A stretch of 64,000 nt of DNA from Hungatella hathewayi (GCA_025149285.1 CP102274.1:1007501-1071500); one strand, 5' to 3'. Positions 37,329 through 46,202 are shown, counted from the stretch's first letter. Numbers and translations are program-made. Notes: generated by a model from the letters alone, not told the origin.

Positions 37329-37469
37329 TACGGTGGCTGCTTTCCAGTTAAGAGAAGAAAAAGGCCATCCGGGTTTGATGCAAATATCCTCTGAACAGGG
37401 CCGTGCATGAAGCTGTGATAGGATTAGAGGAGTTACGATCCTCAAAGAAGATAACAGCCCGGAAAGAAC

Positions 37470-37499
37470 TTGACAGCCCCATTAAAAATGTTTTATAAT
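37470..37499 (+). promoter_or_regulatory. Promoter of glyA
   Basis: Consensus TTGACA (37470-37475) and TATAAT (37494-37499) are separated by 18 bases. The transcript would start near 37506, just before the hairpin at 37512-37556. Confidence 0.85.
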
Positions 37500-37511
37500 C
37501 AACCTCAACGG

Positions 37512-37556
37512 AAAGAGGCGCTGGTGCAGGGAAGAGTCCCTCTGCCAGCGTCTTTG
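37512..37556 (+). promoter_or_regulatory. Long leader hairpin of glyA
   Basis: AAAGA-G-GCGCTGG...GGGA pairs with TCCC...CCAGCG-TCTTT around the loop AGAG, with one mismatch and one bulge. It starts at about +6 of the transcript and lies 42 bases ahead of the ATG. It could act as a weak terminator (TCTTTGTG follows) or stabilise the message. No known glycine, folate or purine riboswitch core was seen. Confidence 0.55.
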
Positions 37557-37598
37557 TGCAACTGTTAAATTGAAAGGGAAAAGAGAGGGAAAGTGGAC

Positions 37599-38846
37599 AT
37601 GGTCAATGAAGTAATGAAGTTTATCACCAGCTATGACAAGGAAGTGGGCGAGGCCATTGAACTGGAGTGTGCGCGCCAGAGAAGAAACTTAGAGCTGATC
37701 GCGTCGGAGAATATTGTATCCGAGCCAGTCATGATGGCGATGGGAACCGTTCTCACCAACAAGTATGCGGAAGGTTATCCAGGAAAACGTTACTATGGCG
37801 GCTGCGAGGATGTGGACATCGTGGAGAATATCGCCATCGAGCGTGCGAAGAAGCTGTTCGGCTGTGATTACGCCAATGTACAGCCGCATTCGGGCGCGCA
37901 GGCCAACATGGCGGCGTTTGTAGCCATGGTACAGCCGGGCGATACCGTGATGGGTATGAATTTGAACCACGGCGGTCATTTAACACATGGAAGTCCAGTC
38001 AACTTTTCCGGTCTCTATTTTAATATTGTTCCTTATGGTGTTAATGACGAGGGATTCATCGATTATGACGAGATGGAGCGGATCGCCATTGAAAACAAGC
38101 CGAAACTGATCATCGCAGGCGCAAGTGCTTACGGAAGAACGATTGATTTTAAGCGGTTCCGTGAGGTTGCCGATAAGGTGGGCGCTTATTTAATGGTCGA
38201 TATGGCTCATATCGCGGGCCTGGTGGCAGCAGGACTTCATCCGAGTCCGATCCCGTACGCGGATGTCGTGACGACTACGACCCATAAGACTCTTCGCGGA
38301 CCGAGAGGCGGAATGATTCTGGCGAATAAGGAAGCTGCTGAGAAATTTAATTTCAACAAGGCCATTTTCCCAGGTACCCAGGGCGGTCCTTTAGAGCATG
38401 TCATTGCAGGCAAAGCAGTATGCTTCGGGGAGGCACTTAAACCGGAATTTAAAGAGTATCAGGAGCAGGTAGTGAAGAACGCGAAAGCGCTGGCCGCGGC
38501 TCTTGTGAAGCAGGGCTTCAACATTCTGACCGGCGGTACGGATAATCATCTGATGTTAATCGACTTGCGCGGTATGGAAGTAACCGGTAAAGAGCTTCAG
38601 AACCGCTGTGACGAGGTTTATCTGACTCTGAACAAGAACGCGGTTCCGAACGATCCGAGAAGCCCATTCGTGACCTCCGGCGTCCGCGTCGGAACTCCGG
38701 CTGTAACGTCCAGAGGACTGAAGGAAGAGGATATGGAGAAGATTGCGGAATGCATCTGGCTGGCTGCGACTGATTTTGAGAACAAGGCAGATTATATCAG
38801 AGCGGAAGTGACGAAAATCTGTGAGAAATACCCGATTTATGAATAA
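37599..38846 (+). CDS. glyA: Serine hydroxymethyltransferase
   Basis: The 415-residue protein has [10 protein letters not shown] near 34, [16 protein letters not shown] near 54-69, and the PLP lysine in [14 protein letters not shown] near 225-238. It interconverts serine and glycine and supplies methylene-tetrahydrofolate. AGAGGGA lies 8 bases ahead of ATG 37599; a GTG two codons earlier is possible. It is a single gene with its own promoter and terminator. Confidence 0.96.
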   Translation: MVNEVMKFITSYDKEVGEAIELECARQRRNLELIASENIVSEPVMMAMGTVLTNKYAEGYPGKRYYGGCEDVDIVENIAIERAKKLFGCDYANVQPHSGAQANMAAFVAMVQPGDTVMGMNLNHGGHLTHGSPVNFSGLYFNIVPYGVNDEGFIDYDEMERIAIENKPKLIIAGASAYGRTIDFKRFREVADKVGAYLMVDMAHIAGLVAAGLHPSPIPYADVVTTTTHKTLRGPRGGMILANKEAAEKFNFNKAIFPGTQGGPLEHVIAGKAVCFGEALKPEFKEYQEQVVKNAKALAAALVKQGFNILTGGTDNHLMLIDLRGMEVTGKELQNRCDEVYLTLNKNAVPNDPRSPFVTSGVRVGTPAVTSRGLKEEDMEKIAECIWLAATDFENKADYIRAEVTKICEKYPIYE

Positions 38847-38886
38847 TCGGTATCTGATGAAAAATGACAGATAAATGAGAGAGAGG

Positions 38887-38947
38887 CAGGCCGGAGGCGT
38901 GCGGGTTCCTGGAACGGGGATCTGTGTGGTTCCGGCCTGTTGTATTA
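38887..38947 (+). terminator. Terminator of glyA
   Basis: CAGGCCGGA (38887-38895) pairs with TCCGGCCTG (38931-38939) and TTGTATT follows. Confidence 0.7.
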
Positions 38948-38970
38948 TGGGCATCTGGTTAACTGCCCGC

Positions 38971-39001
38971 TTGACATTCACCCTGGGTGAAGCTCTATAC
39001 T
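38971..39001 (+). promoter_or_regulatory. MerR-type promoter with 19-bp spacer and palindromic operator
   Basis: TTGACA (38971-38976) and TATACT (38996-39001) are 19 bases apart. The spacer contains the perfect palindrome TTCACCC-T-GGGTGAA (38977-38991). This is the standard layout of promoters twisted into activity by MerR-family dimers. It drives the MerR-methyltransferase gene at 39044, so the protein probably controls itself. Confidence 0.85.
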
Positions 39002-39043
39002 TACGTTGTCACCGGGAAAACGGTTGTTAAGGAGGATAAAACG

Positions 39044-40120
39044 ATGTTTAAAATCAACGAGGCGGCTGATATGCTGCATGTGAATCCGAACGCACTGCGT
39101 TTTTATGAAAAGAAGGGAATTATCGCACCGCACAGGGATGAAAATAATTATCGAATGTATACAATGGATGATATTGCAAGGATCCAGATGATACTGCTGT
39201 ACCGGCGTATGGGATTTTCCATAGAAATGATCCTGAAGCTGCTGGAGCAGGAGGAAAGTCCGGTCGATCTATTCTTCCGGCAGTATGATATTTTAAACCG
39301 CCATGTTCATTCCATGAGCCTGATCCGGGATTCCCTGGCAGGCTGCATCGACCGGATGCTGGAGGAGATGAGCCAACCGGAAGCGGAATGTACGGGTGCT
39401 GACACCTTAGTTTCTGCAGGCGCAGTTGCGGAATTGGAGAAAACCGCGGCGCTGCTGGCCGGCATGACGAAGTGGGAGGATCGCTGGAATTTTGACAGCT
39501 CCGCCAGCCATTATGACGATATGGTAAGGCGTGGGGGAAATGGGCTTGCGTTTTACGAAAATTATGAAACGGTATTAAATGCGACTGCACGTCTGGCTAA
39601 GGAACACGGAGGTATCATGGCGGAAATCGGAGTCGGCACGGGAGAACTGGCAGGACGGCGGCTTTCTGATTGTGATATTACGGGGATCGATCAGTCGGTG
39701 AATATGCTTAAGGAAGCAAAAAAGAAGTTTCCAAAACTGAAGGTGAAGCTGGGAACATTTTTGCAGCTTCCATTGGATTCCGGGAGTGTGGATACCGTGG
39801 TATCGTCCTATGCGTTCCACCATTGCAATGAGGAGGAGAAATTCCTGGCGGTCAGGGAGATGGCCCGGGTTTTGAAACCGGAAGGGCGTGTCGTGATAGC
39901 GGATCTGATGTTTGCCGATCAGGAGGCGATGCAGAAATTTGCGGAGCGCTGTTCTGACGCGGAACGGGAAGATTTGGAGGATGAGTATTTCGCATGCGTG
40001 GACCGGCTGGAGGTCATGATGGAGGCGATGGGATTTGATGTCAGACATGAACAGGTGGACGCGTTAATATGGATTGTGAGCGGCGATCTGAAGGAAAAGG
40101 ATCAGCAGAAAGGACAATAG
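39044..40120 (+). CDS. MerR-family regulator fused to a SAM-dependent methyltransferase
   Basis: In this 358-residue protein, residues 1-70 form a MerR HTH (FKINEAADMLHVNPNALRFY, then YRMYTMDDIARIQMI), followed by a dimerising coiled coil to about 110. From about 150 a class I methyltransferase begins: MAEIGVGTGELAGR (SAM-binding loop), GIDQSVNMLKEAKKKFP, LPLDSGSVDTVVSSYAFHH, and LKPEGRVVIADL. Usually MerR proteins carry a small ligand domain here. The enzyme domain may sense SAM or its methyl acceptor, or detoxify the inducer. GGAGG is 8 bases before the ATG. No target gene is adjacent. Confidence 0.85.
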   Translation: MFKINEAADMLHVNPNALRFYEKKGIIAPHRDENNYRMYTMDDIARIQMILLYRRMGFSIEMILKLLEQEESPVDLFFRQYDILNRHVHSMSLIRDSLAGCIDRMLEEMSQPEAECTGADTLVSAGAVAELEKTAALLAGMTKWEDRWNFDSSASHYDDMVRRGGNGLAFYENYETVLNATARLAKEHGGIMAEIGVGTGELAGRRLSDCDITGIDQSVNMLKEAKKKFPKLKVKLGTFLQLPLDSGSVDTVVSSYAFHHCNEEEKFLAVREMARVLKPEGRVVIADLMFADQEAMQKFAERCSDAEREDLEDEYFACVDRLEVMMEAMGFDVRHEQVDALIWIVSGDLKEKDQQKGQ

Positions 40121-40599
40121 AGGGCGGGGCGGAGCAGCTGTGGTTATCTGCTGCAGCGGATTGAGATGGCGAAACTCTGTGCAGACTAACAATAACTAGT
40201 TTTGCATCAAACGTGGTAGTAATATATTAAAAATTACGGTAGAATGGATTTATAACAGCCAATGAGGCCGTGATACAGTGAAACCGGTATAACCGGCGTT
40301 TGCAGAGAAGTGAGACGAGATGGGCAGATATCATGCAGTATGGAAATATGTATACGGAGCAGACCGTTATTTTTTGAGAAAATCAGCCTGCCTCACTCCG
40401 CTTTAAGCGAAAGCACATTTTAACAAAGTAAGCAAGGATTTTCCTATCCTCTAGGGTGGTGAGATGAATTGCCAGAAACAAATGAAACGACAGTGGTGGG
40501 GGGAGAGAAATCACTATCCTCCACTGCCATGAGGTCGATTATGTGCAAACATAATGTGCGGTCGTACTTCGACAATATACCTGGTGAGGAGTGAAACAA
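40121..40599 (+). other. Long non-coding stretch with several hairpins, possible structured RNA
   Basis: This 479-base gap carries no credible long frame. Hairpins visible by eye are CAGTGGTGGGG with CCTCCACTG (about 40490-40530) and ATTATGTG with CATAAT (about 40538-40555), the latter inside GTCGA...TCGAC. AT-rich promoter-like sequence lies near 40200-40255. It resembles a long structured leader or independent RNA, but no known class was recognised. Confidence 0.4.
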
Positions 40600-40779
40600 A
40601 TGAAAAAAGTGGAGATAATGAGCATAGCTGTTTTTATTGTTACACTGTTAATTATGGGGATAAACATGTTTATCAGGCCTCTCTCGGACTGGCTTGTGAG
40701 AGTGGATGGGATTGTCATGCTGATCAGTGCAGCAGTCGTCGTTTACATGGCTGTCCAGAGTCATAATGAAAAAATATGA
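40600..40779 (+). CDS. Small two-helix membrane protein, unknown function
   Basis: The 59-residue protein has two hydrophobic segments (about 5-25 and 35-52) separated by RPLSDWLVRVDG. GAGGAG lies 8 bases ahead of the ATG, so it is probably translated. No family was recognised. The long structured leader upstream may regulate it. Confidence 0.55.
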   Translation: MKKVEIMSIAVFIVTLLIMGINMFIRPLSDWLVRVDGIVMLISAAVVVYMAVQSHNEKI

Positions 40780-40917
40780 TTTTTCATGTTTTCTGCCGGA
40801 AGCCGGACGTATTTCTGCGGAATGACAGAAGCCGGAAGGAATATGGCTGGCGGAACGCTCAGCAGGCCGGATCAGGCTGCGTATTCAGCACAGTGTTTTA
40901 ATGAGAGGGAAAGGATT

Positions 40918-41781
40918 ATGCATTTCATAGATGTCTGCGTTGCAAGTGCATTCAGCAAAAACAACAGGGGAGGCAATCAGGCCGGTGTAGTATTACAGGG
41001 AGCCAGTTTAAACAGGAAAGAAAAAATGAGGACAGCACATCAGCTGGGATACTCTGAAACCGCCTTCCTTTCTCAGTCAGAGCTGGCAGATTACAAATTG
41101 GAATATTTTACACCGACGGGGGAAGTTCCATTGTGTGGACATGCGACAATTGCAGCGTTTGTTGTTTTAAATTATTTCGGACAGTTGAAAAAGTGTGAGT
41201 ATACGATAGAGACGAAGTCAGGAATATTGAGCATAGCAGTTAAAGACGGCGGGGTAATTTTTATGCAGCAGAATACCCCGGAATTTTACGAAACGCTGGA
41301 ATTGGCTGACGTTGTGGACTGTCTCGGTTTCAACGCAGACACCGCTCCCGGGAATCTGCCTGTTCAGATTGTATCAACAGGTTTAAGGGATATCATCGTT
41401 CCGGTTGAGAATCCGTTGGTATTGGAGACTATGGTACCTGATTTTGCTGCTGTATCAAAACTCAGCCAGAAATGGAACTGCGTTGGGATTCATGCATTTT
41501 CTCTTGTGGAAGATGGAAAACTAACTGCTGTATGCAGAAATTTTGCACCCCTGTATGGAATTGACGAGGAATCTGCAACCGGAACTTCCTGTTGTGCGCT
41601 GGCCTGTTATCTGTATCAATACGGGGTGAAGCGAAATCAGTATGTGTTTGAACAGGGACGCAGCTTAAATCGTATATCGGAACTGTATGTTTCTGTGAAT
41701 GCCGGCGATGATACTGTTGACGGCGTTTGGATAGGCGGTTGCGGATATCTGGAATCACTGAAAACGATTGAAGTGGAATGA
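40918..41781 (+). CDS. PhzF-family isomerase/epimerase
   Basis: The 287-residue protein has the PhzF duplicated barrel fold signatures: SETAF near 46-50 (the catalytic Glu), TPTGEVPLCGHATIA near 67-81, and the second-half ATGTSCCALACYL near 221-233. PhzF proteins catalyse isomerisation or racemisation on small acids; most bacterial members have unknown substrates. AAAGGA precedes the ATG. The longer frame from 40786 has no ribosome site and is rejected. Confidence 0.83.
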   Translation: MHFIDVCVASAFSKNNRGGNQAGVVLQGASLNRKEKMRTAHQLGYSETAFLSQSELADYKLEYFTPTGEVPLCGHATIAAFVVLNYFGQLKKCEYTIETKSGILSIAVKDGGVIFMQQNTPEFYETLELADVVDCLGFNADTAPGNLPVQIVSTGLRDIIVPVENPLVLETMVPDFAAVSKLSQKWNCVGIHAFSLVEDGKLTAVCRNFAPLYGIDEESATGTSCCALACYLYQYGVKRNQYVFEQGRSLNRISELYVSVNAGDDTVDGVWIGGCGYLESLKTIEVE

Positions 41782-41833
41782 AAATGGGATTGATGCGGCG
41801 GGAAGGTGAATACTCCCGGGAAAGGAAACGGAT

Positions 41834-42523
41834 ATGGCAGCAGGTTTTATGCTTACGGTAACACTCTGTCTTCTGATTCTGTCTGCCGCTGTGTTGTTTG
41901 TCTTGATACAGCTTGTGAAACGGTGCGCAGCTGCGGCGATTGATGATATTATGGGAGTGGAGGAAGGTGAATGTGTCTCCAAACTGGAACAGGTACGGCT
42001 TCTGAAAGAATTGGGGATATCCATTGTTCCGGAAGAGGGGGAACAGGAGTTTATCCTTGGGCTGACACCTTCTGAAAATGAGTATCTGGCCAGTCATCCG
42101 TACTACGGCTTCTGTATTCTGGCCGGAAGCAGGAACGCTCTGAACTGTGTTTTCTCGACCGGAGACAGGGAATGCATCTACCAGTGGGATTCTTATGGAA
42201 AGATTTTAAAGGGACTTAAGGCAGTTTCCGGACTGCCGTTTGAGGAAATCAGCGGAATGGAGCGTTATGCGGTTACATTCCGGCTAAACGGACGTGATTA
42301 CAGTTGGAAGGCCAGGAAGAACGGTGACTGGATGGATACCGGAATGGCAGGATATTTAAACCGGATTCTGGACCGGCAGAACTGTTTTGGAGACCGGAGG
42401 TTTTATCTGGATAACAGCCATGAAGCGCCATTGTATTTATATGCCTCCGGAGCCATGGCGGACGAGGTTAACAGGAAAACAGGCCTTAAGTTCCGGCCGG
42501 CACGGACGGCTCATTCCCACTAA
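41834..42523 (+). CDS. Hypothetical protein with one N-terminal membrane helix
   Basis: The 229-residue protein has a hydrophobic segment at about 5-28 (MLTVTLCLLILSAAVLFVLI) then a soluble acidic domain containing LLKELGISIVPEEGEQEF and a Trp-rich middle. No domain was recognised. AAAGGAAA lies 6 bases ahead of the ATG. The downstream neighbour is a truncated lysozyme gene. Confidence 0.55.
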   Translation: MAAGFMLTVTLCLLILSAAVLFVLIQLVKRCAAAAIDDIMGVEEGECVSKLEQVRLLKELGISIVPEEGEQEFILGLTPSENEYLASHPYYGFCILAGSRNALNCVFSTGDRECIYQWDSYGKILKGLKAVSGLPFEEISGMERYAVTFRLNGRDYSWKARKNGDWMDTGMAGYLNRILDRQNCFGDRRFYLDNSHEAPLYLYASGAMADEVNRKTGLKFRPARTAHSH

Positions 42524-42622
42524 GGCAAAAGAGGAGGATGGAAGTGGGATCAGAAAAATCCGACACAGCAGAGATGGAATATGGAATGGTTAAGAGCAGA
42601 AGAATAAAAAAACGGTTAAAAC

Positions 42623-43138
42623 TTGCAGGAGCGGTTTGCGGAGAACTGGGAAGCGGCGAAAAAGACGGAACTGAGGATCGGCGCATACCATTTTTTCAGT
42701 TTTGACAGCCCCGGAGAGAGTCAGCTGAAACATTTTACTGAGACAGTACCTGCCTTTGATAAAATGCTGCCTCCGGTGGTCGATTTCGAATTTTATGGTG
42801 ATAAGAAAGTTAATCCGCCTGATCAAGAGTCGGTTTGTACACAGCTGGAAGTGATGCTGCAAGGGCTTGAAGCGTATTATGGCGTAAAACCGGTGATCTA
42901 TGCGACGGAAGATACTTTGCAGTTTTATCTGGAAGGGCGATTTGAGGAGTATCCCCTCTGGATCAGAAACGTGGTAAAGAAGCCGGATACCGGTAACCGC
43001 GACTGGCTGTTCTGGCAGTATACGAACCGGAAGCGGCTGGCTGGATACGAGGGAGATGAGACGTATATCGATGTCAATGTGTTTTGCGGCAGCCGGGACG
43101 ATTGGGAGCTCTGGTCAGGGAATTTTAAAATGGAGTGA
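42623..43138 (+). pseudogene. GH25 lysozyme, 5'-truncated remnant
   Basis: The 171-codon frame matches the later two-thirds of glycoside hydrolase family 25 lysozymes: FAENWEAAKKTELRIGAYHF, PPVVDFEFYG with the catalytic acids, PVIYATEDT, and WLFWQYTNRKRLAGYEG ending in IDVNVF. The usual first 40-50 residues with the DVS...Q motif and first strand are absent. An in-frame TAA lies two codons before the only possible start, a TTG without a ribosome site. So it is a decayed gene. A small open frame in another phase (from 42540) covers the lost region but does not encode the missing part. Confidence 0.65.
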
Positions 43139-43148
43139 AATTTACAGG

Positions 43149-43244
43149 ATGGGCTGTGAATGTTTCCGCTATGAGCCGCAGTCCGGCAGCGACGGCCGGT
43201 ATCAGGCGGTTCTGGAAGTACAGGAGAGAGTAAACAATGGATAA
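43149..43244 (+). CDS. Possible 31-residue ORF overlapping kptA start
   Basis: MGCECFRYEP and onward reads to a stop that overlaps the kptA start by 8 bases. Composition is protein-like and ACAGG lies 2 bases ahead, but this is a poor ribosome site. It may be a gene remnant or a coupling ORF. No family was recognised. Confidence 0.25.
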   Translation: MGCECFRYEPQSGSDGRYQAVLEVQERVNNG

Positions 43245-43797
43245 GAAAAACGATAAAATGAAGAAAATGAGTGTATTTTTAAGTCTGGTTCTTCGTCATC
43301 AGCCCGATGCGGCCGGCATTACGCTGGATGAACACGGATGGGCTGATGTGGAGGCACTGATCGAGGGATTTCAGAAGACGGGAAGGCCTCTGGATCTGGA
43401 GATGCTGAAGGAGATCGTGAGGACGGATGAAAAGGGGCGTTACAGCATGAGTGAGGATGGAACGCTGATCCGGGCAAATCAGGGACACAGTATTCCGGTG
43501 GATGTGGAGCTTAAGGAAACCAAACCGCCCAAAGTGCTGTTTCATGGAACAGCAGAGCGATTTCTTCCCTCCATTATGACACAGGGATTAAAATCCATGA
43601 GCCGGCTGTATGTCCATTTGTCGGCGGATTATGATACCGCGGTAAAGGTTGGGAAAAGGCATGGAAAACCGGTGGTACTGCGCGTCGATGCGGAAAGAAT
43701 GGCGAGAGACGGAGCAGTATTTTATCTGTCTGAGAACGGGGTGTGGCTGACCGGACCGGTGGACAGCAGATATCTGGAAGTCATGGCCGGAGAATGA
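43237..43797 (+). CDS. kptA: RNA 2'-phosphotransferase KptA/Tpt1
   Basis: The 186-residue protein matches the Tpt1/KptA family: LSLVLRHQPDAAGI near 14-27 (Arg and His of the catalytic set), DEHGWADVEALI, IRANQGHS (Arg and Gly-His), and VLFHGTAE. The enzyme removes a 2'-phosphate from RNA with NAD. Bacteria lack the eukaryotic tRNA splicing substrate, so its bacterial role is uncertain (RNA repair or ADP-ribosylation). Full length for the family. Confidence 0.9.
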   Translation: MDKKNDKMKKMSVFLSLVLRHQPDAAGITLDEHGWADVEALIEGFQKTGRPLDLEMLKEIVRTDEKGRYSMSEDGTLIRANQGHSIPVDVELKETKPPKVLFHGTAERFLPSIMTQGLKSMSRLYVHLSADYDTAVKVGKRHGKPVVLRVDAERMARDGAVFYLSENGVWLTGPVDSRYLEVMAGE

Positions 43798-43810
43798 AGA
43801 AGGAGACAAC

Positions 43811-44692
43811 ATGGAGAGATGGATGGTGACAGGAACAAACGGATTTTTAGGCTCCAGGATTATGGAATATTATCAGGATAAATACGAAATAACAGGGGCA
43901 AACCACGGAAATCTGGATATCACGGACGAGGGGGCGGTGACGTCATTTGTGAAGAAGGCCAGGCCGCGGCTGGTTATTCATTGCGCGGCCATATCCAATA
44001 CCGGAACGTGCCAGGAAAATCCGGGGTTATCGGAGGCTGTCAACGTGAAAGGGGCGGTGAATCTGGCCAGGGCATGCCGGGAGACGGGAAGCCGTCTGAT
44101 TTTCATGAGTTCGGATCAGATCTATGCGGGAAACCGGACCATGGAACCGGGGAAAGAGGAGAATACTCCGAAACCGGTCAATGTATACGGCCTTCACAAG
44201 CGGCAGGCTGAGGACGAAATCATGGCAATACTTCCGGAGGCAGCGTGTCTCCGTCTGCCGTGGATGTATGATTTCCCGTGGCGGGGGTTAAAGAGCAACA
44301 GCAATCTTCTGGGAAATCTGCTGAAGGCGCTGATTCATAACCGACCATTGACGCTTCCTGTTTATGATTACCGGGGAATTACCTGGGCCATGGAGGTCGT
44401 GAAGCATGTGGAAGCGGCGGGAGCGCTGCCCGGCGGTGTCTATAATTTTGGAGGAGGCAATACGCTTTCCACGTATGAGACGGCGGGAAAGGTGCTGGCG
44501 ATGGTGACAGAGGGGGAGGACAGAAGCGGACTTCTCATTCCGGACCGGGAACGGTATGCCGGACAGCCCAGGAATCTTCTGATGGATACGGAAAAAATAC
44601 GTGGCTTCGGGATTATATTTCCAGATACGGTGGAAGGATTTCAGAGATGTTTTGAGGAGAGTCCGGAATATATGCTGGGGCTGATCCGGTAG
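43811..44692 (+). CDS. RmlD-like NAD(P)-dependent sugar reductase / extended SDR
   Basis: The 293-residue protein has the nucleotide loop VTGTNGFLGSRIMEYY near 5-20, HCAAISNTGTCQENP, and the catalytic YGLHKRQAE (Tyr-x-x-x-Lys). It is closest in style to dTDP-4-dehydrorhamnose reductases, but no other rhamnose genes are nearby, so a different nucleotide sugar or small carbonyl is possible. It lies 13 bases after kptA with AAGGAGA ahead. Confidence 0.8.
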   Translation: MERWMVTGTNGFLGSRIMEYYQDKYEITGANHGNLDITDEGAVTSFVKKARPRLVIHCAAISNTGTCQENPGLSEAVNVKGAVNLARACRETGSRLIFMSSDQIYAGNRTMEPGKEENTPKPVNVYGLHKRQAEDEIMAILPEAACLRLPWMYDFPWRGLKSNSNLLGNLLKALIHNRPLTLPVYDYRGITWAMEVVKHVEAAGALPGGVYNFGGGNTLSTYETAGKVLAMVTEGEDRSGLLIPDRERYAGQPRNLLMDTEKIRGFGIIFPDTVEGFQRCFEESPEYMLGLIR

Positions 44693-44833
44693 CAGGACAA
44701 TGGCTTTGTGCGGGAAAAAGGCAGCAGGGCGGCGATGAGGGCAGGCGATGGCGGAAAAGTGCCTGAACATCGCGATGAATCCTCATGGAAAAGTCAAAAA
44801 ATGTAGAAAAACAGCGGAAAACAGAAGAATTGA

Positions 44834-44863
44834 TTGTCAAAGCCGGAGAGAGTATGATATACT
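44834..44863 (+). promoter_or_regulatory. Promoter of the molybdenum hydroxylase operon with flanking inverted repeat
   Basis: TTGTCA (44834-44839) and TATACT (44858-44863) are 18 bases apart. CAAAGCCG (44838-44845) and CGGCTTTG (44869-44876) are perfect inverted copies that bracket the -10 element, a likely operator. Confidence 0.65.
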
Positions 44864-44972
44864 TTTTGCGGCTTTGTGTCTGTGGGTCGTAAGACAGCGC
44901 GAAGCCGGATGCGGAATATTGCATTGTGAAGCTGCAAAAGAGGGAAAGCTTTGGAGTCAGGAGGAAATTCTG

Positions 44973-45737
44973 GTGGTAAGGTTTAAAAATTACGTAAAGG
45001 CAGGTAGCCTTTCAGAGGCCTACGAACTGAATCAGAAAAAGAGCAGTATTGTAGGCGGCGGTATGATGTGGCTGAAGCTTCAGAACCGCGTGAAAATGAC
45101 ACTGATCGATTTGTCGGGACTGGGGCTCGATACGATCGAGGAGACGGAAGAGGAATTCCGGATCGGCTGCATGTGCACTCTGCGCATGCTGGAGACACAT
45201 GAAGGACTGAATACATATTTTCAGGGAGTTTTTAAGGAGTGCACGCGGGCGATCGTGGGCGTTCAGTTTCGGAACGGGGCGACTGTCGGAGGCAGTGTGT
45301 TCGGAAGATTTGGTTTTTCCGATATCATGACCTGTCTGATGGCGCTTGATACGTATGTGGAGCTTTATCAGGGAGGTGTCGTGTCCCTGAAAGAGTTTAA
45401 CCACATGAAATACGACCGCGATATTCTGGTGCGCATTATCATAAAGAAAGACGGCAGAAGGGCTGCTTACGCGGCTCAGAGGCGGTCTGGGACTGATTTT
45501 CCGCTGATTGCCTGCTGTGTGGCGGAAAAAGAGGGAACATGGTACGTATCGGCAGGAGCCAGGCCTTTCAGAGCGGAGGTGGTGGAAGCCGCGGCAGTGG
45601 ACGGAAGAGTGGACTGCCGCGCTGTGGCGGAGCGTTTCCGGTTTGGAAACAATACGAGAGGAAGCGCCGAATACCGGAAGCATCTGACGGAAGTTTACAC
45701 AGGGCGGCTGATCAAGCTGCTCGGAGGGGAGGTATAG
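44973..45737 (+). CDS. Molybdenum hydroxylase (xanthine dehydrogenase-type), FAD subunit
   Basis: The 254-residue protein is the FAD-binding subunit, with SSIVGGGMMWLKL near 25-37 and NGATVGGSVFGRF near 103-115 as flavin-site motifs. It is a little short for the family (about 280-300). GTG 44973 is chosen because AGGAGG lies 8 bases ahead; the longer frame from 44748 would cross the promoter. It passes electrons from the iron-sulfur subunit to NAD or another acceptor. Confidence 0.85.
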   Translation: MVRFKNYVKAGSLSEAYELNQKKSSIVGGGMMWLKLQNRVKMTLIDLSGLGLDTIEETEEEFRIGCMCTLRMLETHEGLNTYFQGVFKECTRAIVGVQFRNGATVGGSVFGRFGFSDIMTCLMALDTYVELYQGGVVSLKEFNHMKYDRDILVRIIIKKDGRRAAYAAQRRSGTDFPLIACCVAEKEGTWYVSAGARPFRAEVVEAAAVDGRVDCRAVAERFRFGNNTRGSAEYRKHLTEVYTGRLIKLLGGEV

Positions 45738-45740
45738 ACC

Positions 45741-46202
45741 GTGGAGATAGAATTTACGTTAAATGGAAAAGTGACCTATGCGGAGATTAAGGACGATACG
45801 TCCCTCTTCGATTTACTCAGGGCCAAAGGGTGCTACAGTGTAAAATGCGGCTGTGAGACGGAAAACTGCGGCCTGTGCACCGTTCTGGTCGATGGGAAAT
45901 CGGTGCTCTCCTGCTCCATGCTGGCGGCCCGCGTGAATGACCGGGATGTGGTGACGCTGGAAGGCGTTCAGAAGGAAGCGGAAGAGTTTGGAATGTTTCT
46001 GGCCGGAGAGGGAGCAGAACAGTGTGGATTCTGCAGCCCGGGCCTGATCATGAATGTGCTTGCAATGGAAAAGGAACTGAACCATCCGGGAGAGGACGAG
46101 ATCAAAGAGTATCTCGCAGGCAATCTCTGCCGGTGCAGTGGTTATATGGGGCAGATGAGGGCCATCAGAAAGTATCTGGCGAGGGGAGGAGAAGCGAGAT
46201 GA
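45741..46202 (+). CDS. Molybdenum hydroxylase, 2Fe-2S subunit
   Basis: The 153-residue protein has the plant-type cluster CGCETENCGLC near 36-46 and the second cluster with CGFCSPG near 94 and LCRCSGYMGQ near 131, as in all small subunits of the xanthine oxidase family. It starts with GTG, with GGGGAGG 8 bases ahead, 3 bases after the previous stop. Its stop overlaps the next start (ATGA). Confidence 0.94.
   Translation: MEIEFTLNGKVTYAEIKDDTSLFDLLRAKGCYSVKCGCETENCGLCTVLVDGKSVLSCSMLAARVNDRDVVTLEGVQKEAEEFGMFLAGEGAEQCGFCSPGLIMNVLAMEKELNHPGEDEIKEYLAGNLCRCSGYMGQMRAIRKYLARGGEAR

Noticed and set aside
36534..37445. Minus-strand frame of 303 codons opposite the Gfo/Idh/MocA gene
   Set aside because: Its composition (His, Pro, Ile, Arg-rich) is that of an antisense shadow; the plus-strand gene has clear motifs.
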